In this document: positions 25,201 to 31,355 of the stretch, piece by piece
Position numbering within the stretch: the stretch's first letter is position 1
Layout of the letters: every line of letters starts with the position of its first letter
Assembly: GCA_020430425.1 (NCBI GenBank)
Contig: JAGQJW010000004.1
Span: forward strand, 1 to 36,073
Direction of reading: 5' to 3'
Length of the DNA stretch: 36,073 bases
DNA from: Nanobdellota archaeon
GTDB lineage: Archaea > Nanobdellota > Nanobdellia > Woesearchaeales > SKGA01
Position numbers and translations under genes: made by a program
Notes under the pieces: generated by a model
The model's database searches: none
Seen by the model: the letters and a program-made list of their open reading frames with translations, nothing else
What the model was told of the DNA's origin: nothing

Positions 25201-25744
25201 AAAAGAATATCATCATCTTCAAGAGAAAAAAGAGACGCTGCGAAAAGAACGAGAAGATGTCCTTGTCATGATGAATGAGATCGACAGCAAGAAGAAAGAA
25301 CTCTTTATGAGAACCTTTGATGCACTTCAAGAGAACTTCAAGAGAATCTTCTCCACCCTTCTAATGAAAGGAGATGCAAGCATCGTCCTAGAGAATGCTC
25401 AGGATCCTTTTGAAGGAGGAGTCGAGATCAAAGTACGACTCACCGGTAAACGATTCATGGATATCCGAAGCCTTTCAGGAGGAGAGAAGACCATGACAGC
25501 ACTTGCTTTCCTCTTTGCAGTACAAGAATATGAACCAGCAAGCTTCTACGTCCTAGATGAGGTAGACGCAGCACTTGATAAGAAGAACTCGCAGAAACTA
25601 GCTGAACTTATTCGTGGCTACTGTGGTCATGCACAGTATGTAGTCATCAGCCATAATGATGGTGTCATCTCAGAAGCAGATAATCTCTACGGGGTCTCAA
25701 TGAATGAGCATGGTATGAGCAAAGTGACTACCTTAAAGATATAA
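22250..25744 (+). CDS. smc: Chromosome segregation protein SMC
   Basis: A 1164-residue SMC ATPase of full archaeal length. The head starts with MEMKGFKSF, Walker A GPNGSGKSN (32-40) and the Q-loop region. A first coiled coil runs from about 160 to 495. The hinge (about 500-665) includes FGTVAELGNVP and the GAMQGGY end. A second coiled coil runs to about 1010. The C-terminal head has signature LSGGEKT (from 1075) and Walker B YVLDEVDAALD (from 1100). I propose the TTG at 22250 as start, since it follows GTGAGGG by 7 nt and the TATA box at the right distance. The alternatives are ATG 22268 or ATG 22274. No scpA or scpB kleisin gene is nearby. Charged coiled-coil codons show strong CGA, GAA and AAG preference. 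Confidence 0.96.
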   Translation: MTRVLRMEMKGFKSFATKTEVLFGENFNCILGPNGSGKSNVLDSLCFVLGKAGAKGLRVEKSSNLIYNGGKTKKPAKEGEVSIWFDNSDGIFSSVQEKEVKITRIIKQTGQGVYKINDKTSTRTQIIDLLSLANINPDGYNIILQGDIVRLIEMSPNERRQIIEEIAGINIYEDKKVKAVRELNKVEDKLNEADIILAERETYLKELKKDRDKAQKYKDLEEKRKRNKKTLLVDNITQRQDQEKKFDADISSNEEKIKKIEEEIDALRKTIDERKKEIDNINHEVEEKGEKEQVKLHKIVEELKVQVAVNKQRLETIEGELVKLKDRQTELKNSHSELQGKTKDLERRKIETEKRIALREKDRETIEAKIEAFKKKNNLEAENSADTRVDEIDKEVESIQMDMNKLREEQQNLLREKDRVDLQLQSIDDKLEKLASINEEHKKELEALKQKKIEFKTATIELSKALSASADITSQLSTARSKSISKKEELARLEGRQASVLERLAAGSGLKAVLDLKKNDSSIFGTVAELGNVPKEYSTALEIAAGNKIKSVVVETDATAAKCIKHLKEKRLGVATFLPLNKIRAPTMDASLKDLKGPGIKGLAIDLITFHAKYRKVFEYVFGNTLVVEDVATARRIGIGKVRMVTLTGDIIEMSGAMQGGYRQQRAEGLFGQEEVAKQIAQLEGDLADTQTVISRLENQSYENEELITRLRSLKAELEGDIIKTEKSLHLDSDDANLDKESKKKLKEEAKELDRKIDDVQDQISEKNRDFAKLKIERQQLRDKISDLRNPAKLAELKSFEEKKMELAGEIIQLQGELRHTITEMETIIGPEGRKIFDILKQHEKEAENFREEKQKLQELVKTKETELKSLEKQEAAFYAQFKELFQKRSKLQDQVNKAEHTIVEKNSTQRNLEMKNNALGLERARIRAELSGFLEEDKEYQGIEPYTNKSKETIKRELAEFERLTLDLGAVNMRALEIYEEVEKEYHHLQEKKETLRKEREDVLVMMNEIDSKKKELFMRTFDALQENFKRIFSTLLMKGDASIVLENAQDPFEGGVEIKVRLTGKRFMDIRSLSGGEKTMTALAFLFAVQEYEPASFYVLDEVDAALDKKNSQKLAELIRGYCGHAQYVVISHNDGVISEADNLYGVSMNEHGMSKVTTLKI

Positions 25745-25971
25745 TTTTATTCTGAACAAGTTTTTCTACTGTTCTTTTAAAAATTGGCTATTTTGCAACA
25801 CTAAAACTTCACATTTTGATTTCAGATTTTTTTTTATTTATATAATTCTTAAACTATTTTATTCTGAAAAGTGATTTTCAAACACGCCTTTATAGGCTAT
25901 AACAAAAATAATATAAAGAACAAGTACTCACAACTTTTACGTAAAGGTGTTAGGAGGAAACTGTTACGAAA

Positions 25972-26061
25972 GTGAATAAGAAAGTGATGTCAAAAATCAC
26001 TTTCGATCATTTTGTCGCAAGTCCAAATATCATCATCACTGTGCGTGGTATGATCTTCTAA
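25972..26061 (+). CDS. Possible 29-residue peptide
   Basis: A GTG at 25972 opens a frame (MNKKVMSKITFDHF...) that ends at TAA 26059-26061. AGGAGG lies 14 nt upstream, longer than ideal spacing. ATG 25987 in the same frame would shorten it. The coding stretch also contains a perfect 9-bp hairpin, so the sequence may be regulatory and not coding. The size and overlap with the repeat make this a weak call. Confidence 0.2.
   Translation: MNKKVMSKITFDHFVASPNIIITVRGMIF
25980..26004. repeat. Perfect inverted repeat upstream of the 26132 gene
   Basis: GAAAGTGAT (25980-25988) and ATCACTTTC (25996-26004) are fully complementary across 7 nt (GTCAAAA). It could be an RNA hairpin or a dimeric protein-binding site. 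No T-run follows directly, so a terminator role is unlikely. Confidence 0.65.
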
Positions 26062-26101
26062 ACCCCCCAATGAAGCGTATCACGTACTTTTTTTCACTAT
26101 C

Positions 26102-26110
26102 ATTAAATAG
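26102..26110 (+). promoter_or_regulatory. TATA box of the 26132 gene
   Basis: ATTAAATAG is centred about 26 nt before ATG 26132 and selects that ATG over the in-frame TTG at 26111. Confidence 0.55.
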
Positions 26111-26131
26111 TTGTTCTTGTTTTTCTCTTCT

Positions 26132-26899
26132 ATGAAAATCTATCTACCTCCTTATGCAAAGAATCAGTTAGAAACAAGTGATGATGCGTCTGTCTGGGCG
26201 AAAAAAATACCTTTTAAAAAAAAGCTTACGAAAGGATTCACCTGTGAAGCAATTCTTGGAGAAGATACTTTAGATATTCCTGACGTCATTGAGGATGGAT
26301 ACTATTATCCGGATAGGGATCAAGCCCTAGAAGATGTTATTGAAAGCATGGATCTTCTTGATGAACCTGTCATGCAGGGAAACATCTCCTATAAATGGTT
26401 CTGGGGAATGGGTAATGACTCCTATGTCTGTGCGAAATCAAACGGCAAAGAACTAGAGAACCTTGGTCAGCGATCATTTTCCATCTATAATCCCCAAGGC
26501 TACTTTACTGATCAAGAGCGATTGCTTGATACTATTCTTAAAGAAAGAGGGTATATCATCAATAGGAGAGACACTCGTTTTGAGGATACGTACCAATTTG
26601 ATCCTTCTCATAGCCTTTTTGCAATAAAGGATTTCGATAAAGCATCCAAGAATGGATCAACCTATATTCTTTTCCAGCATAAAGATGGGGGTAGAGGTTG
26701 GGCTGTCCTTGCAGAGAAAAAATCTTCAGGACTCTATACTAGCCTCCTCGAAGACCATAATGACAACGTTCGTGGAGAAATGCTTACTACTGAATTCATC
26801 AAATCAACCTTTCCTGAAACAGCTTTAGAGTTTATTGATAAACAAGAAGAAAGTGGAATGGATAGGCCATACAGACCTACCCTAAAAGATTTCAAATAA
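26132..26899 (+). CDS. Hypothetical orphan protein
   Basis: A 255-residue soluble protein that I do not recognise. It starts MKIYLPPYAKNQL. It is mixed alpha/beta, acidic overall, with aromatic-rich stretches (DGYYYPDRD, YKWFWGMGNDSY) and a GGRGWAVLAEKKSSG strand pair in the C-terminal third. No signal peptide, membrane span, zinc site or catalytic motif is evident. Codon use is mixed (AGG, AGA, CGT and CGA for Arg), unlike the CGA-biased core genes. The upstream repeat-rich gap and the convergent neighbour leave it without an operon partner, which suggests an accessory gene. Confidence 0.75.
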   Translation: MKIYLPPYAKNQLETSDDASVWAKKIPFKKKLTKGFTCEAILGEDTLDIPDVIEDGYYYPDRDQALEDVIESMDLLDEPVMQGNISYKWFWGMGNDSYVCAKSNGKELENLGQRSFSIYNPQGYFTDQERLLDTILKERGYIINRRDTRFEDTYQFDPSHSLFAIKDFDKASKNGSTYILFQHKDGGRGWAVLAEKKSSGLYTSLLEDHNDNVRGEMLTTEFIKSTFPETALEFIDKQEESGMDRPYRPTLKDFK

Positions 26900-26909
26900 A
26901 AAAGAACCT

Positions 26910-27452
26910 CTAGAATTGAGGTCTTGGCCACTGAGATGGTTGCTGATTTCCTGCTGGCTGCTGCTGACTTGGATACTGTCCTTGTGGAGCCTGTTGTCCC
27001 ATCGGCTGTGCAGGAGCTTGAGGCTGTGGTGATCCAGGCTCGTCTTCGTCTTCTTCCTGTTCATCCTCCTCATACTCATCTTCGGATTCGTCTTCCTCAT
27101 ATTCCTCGTCATCTTCATCGTCTTCGTCTTCTTCTGCAAGATTGATATGATGCATGATGCCATTGTAGAGAAAACCAATCTGGGCAATACCTGTCCTTGA
27201 CTGACCGCTCTCATCCTCGTCTTCACTTTCAGCGACATAAATCACTTTAGCGCCAAAACTTTTTGCGAAAGCAAAGAACTTGTCGACCTGTTCAGGATCC
27301 TCCCACTCGATGTTGGCAACCATAGTCTTCTCGCCAACCACTTCAGGAGTCTTATAAACAGCAAAAGCGCCTTCTCTAATATTACGGATAACCTTTTGTT
27401 CAAATGTCTCTTGTGAGGCACCAACAACTGTGTTGTTCTGAGTTTCTTCCAT
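26910..27452 (-). CDS. Hypothetical protein with very acidic segment and Pro/Gln-rich tail
   Basis: A 180-residue protein in three parts. Residues 1-108 form a small globular domain with KVIRNIREGAFAVYKTPE and a FFAFAKSFGAKVIYVAE motif. Residues about 109-139 are almost purely Asp/Glu with few Tyr and Ser. Residues about 140-180 are a Pro/Gln/Gly-rich tail. The globular part is not recognised. Such acidic tails can bind basic partners such as histones or ribosomal proteins, but this is inference. AAGGTG lies about 9 nt before the ATG. It follows fen1 on the same strand after 56 nt and may be co-transcribed or use an A/T element near 27487-27494. Confidence 0.8.
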   Translation of the reverse strand: MEETQNNTVVGASQETFEQKVIRNIREGAFAVYKTPEVVGEKTMVANIEWEDPEQVDKFFAFAKSFGAKVIYVAESEDEDESGQSRTGIAQIGFLYNGIMHHINLAEEDEDDEDDEEYEEDESEDEYEEDEQEEDEDEPGSPQPQAPAQPMGQQAPQGQYPSQQQPAGNQQPSQWPRPQF

Positions 27453-27508
27453 GCGTATACACCTTGCTCTCTTTCAAGGCGAGGTCATTAATAAGAATTA
27501 TGATTTGT

Positions 27509-28546
27509 TCAACCAAAGAACCGTCCAAGACTCGTCTGCTGACTCTTCTTTTTAGCCTTCTCGATCTCTTCGATTGCAGAGTCGACACGGGCCTTTGAAA
27601 AATCATGCTCCTCAACCAAAAGCCTCTTGAGTGCATCAGCATCGACATCCTTCCAGGACAAGGAATATTCAGTTGTGGTTGGCATATTCTTGATTGTGTC
27701 AAACACGTCCTGCCAAGAGACCTCAAAATGGTCATCCCATTTCACTTCAGCAAACAATGCCTTGAAATCATCGCCAAATTCCTTGACCAATTTCAGTCCC
27801 TTTTTGGGGCCAAGACCTTTAATTCCACCGATATTGAAATCAGTTCCGATAAGCATAGCAAGAGCTCTTAACTGGTCAAGGTTTATCCCTAAAGTCGAAA
27901 GCGTCTCTTCAAGAGTAATGGCCTCCGGAAGAACGGCCTTATAGGTAAGTGCATTGATCTTTTTCCTTCTATTGGAAAGACTCAGGTTCTTTATCATTGC
28001 AGGAGAGTCGTAGATGAGACAATCACTGTCTTGACTGGCTACATAATCACAATCACCCTGTTTCACCATGAAACCGGCCTGTGCTTCACCTTCGCTTGGA
28101 GCAACCAGATAAGGAATCCCAAGTGCATCAAGCAATTCTTTGCTCTCTTCGATCATCTGGCTAGTCACTCTTGCTGTTCGACCTGCAAACTTCTTCATCC
28201 CCGCAATGTCTCCCGCGGCAACAGACTCCTGCAATGCCGCATGGGCTTCCTCCTTGAGCTTCTCCCTTCGCTCACGCTCCTTTGCTTTGAGCTCAGGCAT
28301 CTTTCCATCAAAGACAAAGACGAGCCTGATGCCCTTTTGCATCAATCTAGTAGTCCTTGCAAAGAGTCCGGTCAAGTGGCTGGTGATATTTCCTTTGCTG
28401 TCTTTTAAAGGAGTACCGTCCTGTTGCCTGATCGTCGTTACGAACTGATAGAGCATGTTCATCGCATCGATAGCGATTATTTTTCCAGCAAGACTGTCCA
28501 AGGAAACCTCAGAAGAAGGCACTAATTCGCTGATTGCAACTCCCAT
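27509..28546 (-). CDS. fen: Flap endonuclease 1
   Basis: A 345-residue structure-specific nuclease that removes 5' flaps during Okazaki fragment maturation and repair. The metal-binding acidic residues are visible: D27 (IAIDAMN), D80 (VFVFDGK), E152 and E154 (PSEGEAQAG), D173 and D175 (SQDSDC) and D236 (IGTDFN), along with the helix-hairpin-helix GIKGLGPKKG. The C-terminus ends in a PCNA-interacting PIP box, QTSLGRFF (Q337, L340, F343, F344). The ATG lies 27 nt after a TATA box, and the start codon sits at the edge of a 6-bp inverted repeat (28539-28557). Divergent to endA, with 63 nt between the two start codons. Confidence 0.97.
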   Translation of the reverse strand: MGVAISELVPSSEVSLDSLAGKIIAIDAMNMLYQFVTTIRQQDGTPLKDSKGNITSHLTGLFARTTRLMQKGIRLVFVFDGKMPELKAKERERREKLKEEAHAALQESVAAGDIAGMKKFAGRTARVTSQMIEESKELLDALGIPYLVAPSEGEAQAGFMVKQGDCDYVASQDSDCLIYDSPAMIKNLSLSNRRKKINALTYKAVLPEAITLEETLSTLGINLDQLRALAMLIGTDFNIGGIKGLGPKKGLKLVKEFGDDFKALFAEVKWDDHFEVSWQDVFDTIKNMPTTTEYSLSWKDVDADALKRLLVEEHDFSKARVDSAIEEIEKAKKKSQQTSLGRFFG

Positions 28547-28568
28547 AGAAAGGGAGTCCCTTCTATAC

Positions 28569-28577
28569 TATAAAAAG
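28569..28577 (-). promoter_or_regulatory. TATA box of fen
   Basis: CTTTTTATAG on the minus strand is centred 27 nt before ATG 28546, back to back with the endA box. Confidence 0.6.
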
Positions 28578-28578
28578 C

Positions 28579-28587
28579 TTTTTAAAC
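28579..28587 (+). promoter_or_regulatory. TATA box of endA
   Basis: TTTTTAAAC is centred 27 nt before ATG 28610. It begins only 2 nt after the minus-strand fen box, so the two promoters may compete. Confidence 0.6.
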
Positions 28588-28609
28588 ACTCTTTGGATTG
28601 TCTTTTACT

Positions 28610-29248
28610 ATGCCTGCTGCAAAGACTGCAAAGAAGAGCGCAACACGAAAGACTACAAGCGCTTCCAAAGGAGAAGAACTCCCTGAAGTAGTCGATAATG
28701 CGACGAAGAAATCAAAAAAAAATATTATCATCAAATGCAACTTCGTGCGGGAGCGAGTCGTAACTGAAAGCAGTCCTCAAGCAGTAGAACTCTATAACTC
28801 CAGCGCTTATGGAACGGAACTCAATGACGGAAAGCTTCAGCTCTCCTTGGTAGAATCACTCTACCTTATGGAAAAAAAGAAGATCGCTGTCTTTGATGGG
28901 CGAAACAAGCAGCTGGATTTCGATACTTTCGTACGACGAGCAAGCAGAGTAGAACCTAACTTCTGGATCAAGTACGCCGTCTACAAGGATATGAGAAACA
29001 GAGGATATATCGTTAAGACCGCACTGAAATTCGGAGCAGATTTCCGGGTGTATGACCGAGGCATCAAGCCAGGTCAAGACCATGCGCGATGGATCGTCTA
29101 TCCAGTACATGAAGGAGAAAAATACACTTGGTTCGATTTTGCTGCAAAGAATCGAGTAGCACATTCCACCAAGAAGCGACTGATGATGGGAGTCGTCGAT
29201 GACGAGAACGATGTGACCTACTGGGAAATCAAATGGGTCAGACCGTGA
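28610..29248 (+). CDS. endA: tRNA-splicing endonuclease
   Basis: A 212-residue endonuclease that excises tRNA (and rRNA) introns at bulge-helix-bulge sites. The catalytic triad is visible: Y148 (FRVYDRG), H158 (QDHARWIVYPV) and K189 (STKKRLMMG); the Tyr-His and His-Lys spacings of 10 and 31 match characterised archaeal enzymes. The protein has one catalytic domain preceded by a basic, Ala/Lys/Thr-rich tail (about 1-37) that looks disordered. ATG 28610 is chosen by the TATA distance; the TTG at 28598 is four codons upstream. Whether the enzyme is a homotetramer or another arrangement cannot be told from sequence alone. The tRNA-Phe in this window has no intron. Confidence 0.95.
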   Translation: MPAAKTAKKSATRKTTSASKGEELPEVVDNATKKSKKNIIIKCNFVRERVVTESSPQAVELYNSSAYGTELNDGKLQLSLVESLYLMEKKKIAVFDGRNKQLDFDTFVRRASRVEPNFWIKYAVYKDMRNRGYIVKTALKFGADFRVYDRGIKPGQDHARWIVYPVHEGEKYTWFDFAAKNRVAHSTKKRLMMGVVDDENDVTYWEIKWVRP

Positions 29249-29289
29249 TTTCAGAACTGTGCTGAGATAATCAATGAATTATTCTAGAA

Positions 29290-30261
29290 CTATTTCAGAT
29301 ATGTTTTTTCCAATTGTCTTGCAATATCAAGAAGATATTCTCTTCCCTGTGGTCCGTTGTCAAGGGTCTCTATCAATGCGAGTGGAAGGTCATCAAGACC
29401 TGATCTCAATCCATGCAGACCTAACGCCAACGAAGCGACACTGTCGGTATCTCCACCAAGCAATACTGATTCTCTTAATACCTCAGTTGCTGTCTGGTAG
29501 TTATTGAGGATATAGATGACTGCAGCTGCTGTTTTCATCCCGTCACAAGGTACTCCGGTCAGTTTCTCATCAAGAAAAAACGATATATCTCCTTTCTTCA
29601 ATGTAGCTGCTTCTTTCACGTAATTCTTCTGATCGACTCCTTTTTTATCCATATATGTTTGTAAGATTCCGACTGTTGTCAGTATATCTACTAAAGGATG
29701 CTTTCTTAAAAACCAGGAAAGCAGACCAATGGTCTGTGAAGAGATGATCCCTTCCATAGAATTATGGGTGATGCTTGCTTGGGTCTTTGCGACGTAAGCA
29801 ACTTGTTTGGGAGTTGACAACACGCCTAAAGGAAGTGAACGCATGGCAGCTCCATTTTTAATGGATCCATTTCTTTTGTATAATCGCTCCAACAATTCAT
29901 CTCCTGAAGTGATCTCCTCTAATAACTGTTGGAATCCTCTTGCATAGCCTTGAATGGGATTTTTCTTGAATTCTTCTACAAACTCATTGGCAAAATCTGA
30001 TTGTGATGGTTGTCTTGTCTTGAGCAATGTTTTTGCCACGCCAATGCTCATCTGAGTGTCATCAGTGTAGATCCCTTTTGGAGTGGTCTGAAAAAGCTGT
30101 AGTTTTTTTGGGTTGATCGTTGAAAGATGATCATCGTACTGATTGATGTCAAGATGCTCTTTGATGAATTCTCGGTTTCCAGAAAACTCGTATGCTGACC
30201 CGAAGGTGTCACCTATTACGATTCCTAAGAACATCCATTCAAGTGGAGAGTATTCTTTCAT
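29290..30261 (-). CDS. ADP-ribosylglycohydrolase (DraG-like)
   Basis: A 323-residue member of the ADP-ribosyl-glycohydrolase family, dinuclear Mg enzymes that remove ADP-ribose from proteins or small molecules. Visible motifs are the N-terminal GIVIGDTFGSAYEF, the metal-binding TDDTQM (T66, D67, D68), NGAAMR and the C-terminal GGDTDSVASLALG (D271, D273). The target is not predictable from sequence. ATG 30261 is chosen because TATATAAG is centred 27 nt upstream; ATG 30276 is in frame five codons earlier. Codon use (AGA, CTC, TTT) differs from the core genes, hinting at acquisition. It is divergent from the 30355 operon, whose second gene is NMNAT-like. Confidence 0.93.
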   Translation of the reverse strand: MKEYSPLEWMFLGIVIGDTFGSAYEFSGNREFIKEHLDINQYDDHLSTINPKKLQLFQTTPKGIYTDDTQMSIGVAKTLLKTRQPSQSDFANEFVEEFKKNPIQGYARGFQQLLEEITSGDELLERLYKRNGSIKNGAAMRSLPLGVLSTPKQVAYVAKTQASITHNSMEGIISSQTIGLLSWFLRKHPLVDILTTVGILQTYMDKKGVDQKNYVKEAATLKKGDISFFLDEKLTGVPCDGMKTAAAVIYILNNYQTATEVLRESVLLGGDTDSVASLALGLHGLRSGLDDLPLALIETLDNGPQGREYLLDIARQLEKTYLK

Positions 30262-30284
30262 GGAACTTCCTCTCATTCTTGAAG

Positions 30285-30292
30285 TATATAAG
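30285..30292 (-). promoter_or_regulatory. TATA box of the ADP-ribosylglycohydrolase gene
   Basis: TATATA on the minus strand is centred 27 nt before ATG 30261 and argues against the upstream ATG at 30276. Confidence 0.6.
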
Positions 30293-30323
30293 TGTTTTGT
30301 TCACACTAACTAATTTCCAAAGG

Positions 30324-30331
30324 TATAAAAA
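30324..30331 (+). promoter_or_regulatory. TATA box of the 30355-33408 operon
   Basis: GTATAAAA is centred 27 nt before ATG 30355. Confidence 0.65.
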
Positions 30332-30354
30332 CTCCCCTCTCTTGCTAAACCACT

Positions 30355-31353
30355 ATGGTTGAACGAGAGCAAATCATCTCTTTTTTAAGGTCGAAAGGTC
30401 CGAGTGTTCCAAACGATATCAAACGAACACTAGGTGGGGACACTATGATCTTTGGAGCGATGCTCTCGGAACTGAGCGGTCGAGGAAGTGTTCTCATCTC
30501 TCATGTCAAGAAAGGATCAAGCCCCTTCTATTATCTTCCTGGACAAGAAACGCAACTAGAGAAACTCATCGAATTCTGTAACCCAAAAGACCAGAAGACC
30601 ATCGCCCTTCTCAAAGAGAAGAAGGTGCTTCGTGATAAATCTCTTGAACTTTTCGAGAGGGTCAGTCTCCGCCAGATCAAAGACTATGCAAAAGAGCTCA
30701 ATGTGAACACTGCACAAGGGAAGATGCTTTTCTGGAGATACTATTTAGTGAGTGAATCTGAAGCGATTACTCTGCTCAAAGAACAATACAACAAACCGCA
30801 AGCAACGCCGGTTCCTGCTGCTGAGGAGAAGAAACCCGAACCTGTCTTGCAACAGAAAGAAAAAGAACCTGAAACATCTTTTGTACCTCAAGCGAAAATC
30901 ATCTCTAGTGAACAGGAATTCATCGCAGCACAAAAAGAAGTCCAACAGCAAGCCACAAAAAAAGAAACAGCTCAAGCTCCTGCAAAAGAAGTTGACCACA
31001 AAGAAAGTCAGCAACATCTTTCAACCATCACTCCCTTGGATAAGGCAGAGTTTCATTCACAGATCCTCCGCTATTTCAAGGACGCAGACATCATCTTGCT
31101 TTCACAGGAACAGATCGCCAAGAATCGAGAATATGAATTCGTGGTGAAGGTTCCTAGCGCACTTGGGCATATGGAGATGTATTGTCGCGCAAAGAACAAG
31201 AAAAAACTCAACGAAGGAGATGTCGCACCAGCACTTCTTAAGGCAAAGACCAAAGATCTTCCTTGCATCTTCTTATCAAACGGTGACTTCACTAAAAAAT
31301 CTCTTGCAATCATAGAGAAAGAATATAAAGGTCTTGTCATCAAGCATCTCTAA
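30355..31353 (+). CDS. Winged-helix protein with C-terminal degenerate Mrr-like domain
   Basis: A 332-residue, two-domain protein. Residues 1-70 form a winged helix-turn-helix (EREQIISFLRSKGPSVPNDIKR ... GSSPFYYLPG) and residues about 70-145 are helical. A Pro/Glu/Lys/Gln-rich linker runs to about 225. The C-terminal ~100 residues resemble the restriction-endonuclease fold: a strand EYEFVVKV, then MEMYCRAK (276-280) where nucleases have [E/Q]xK, and DLPCIFLSNGDFTKKSLAI like the Mrr FVTTSDFTxxA segment. The catalytic Asp and the acidic residue before Lys look replaced, so it may bind DNA without cutting. It starts the operon; the next ATG comes 2 nt after its stop. Confidence 0.7.
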   Translation: MVEREQIISFLRSKGPSVPNDIKRTLGGDTMIFGAMLSELSGRGSVLISHVKKGSSPFYYLPGQETQLEKLIEFCNPKDQKTIALLKEKKVLRDKSLELFERVSLRQIKDYAKELNVNTAQGKMLFWRYYLVSESEAITLLKEQYNKPQATPVPAAEEKKPEPVLQQKEKEPETSFVPQAKIISSEQEFIAAQKEVQQQATKKETAQAPAKEVDHKESQQHLSTITPLDKAEFHSQILRYFKDADIILLSQEQIAKNREYEFVVKVPSALGHMEMYCRAKNKKKLNEGDVAPALLKAKTKDLPCIFLSNGDFTKKSLAIIEKEYKGLVIKHL

Positions 31354-31355
31354 CC

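Larger units (their letters stand above)
25745..26131 (+). other. AT-rich intergenic stretch with repeats, no clear gene
   Basis: Of this 387-nt gap the first ~200 nt are very A/T-rich. A 13-nt direct repeat, ATTTTATTCTGAA, occurs at 25744-25756 and 25856-25868. AAAGTGA occurs three times directly (25868-25874, 25969-25975, 25981-25987) and once inverted (25997-26003). TTTACGTAAA near 25937-25946 is a perfect palindrome. AGGAGG (25952-25957) resembles a ribosome binding site and precedes a possible 29-codon frame listed separately. Confidence 0.6.
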
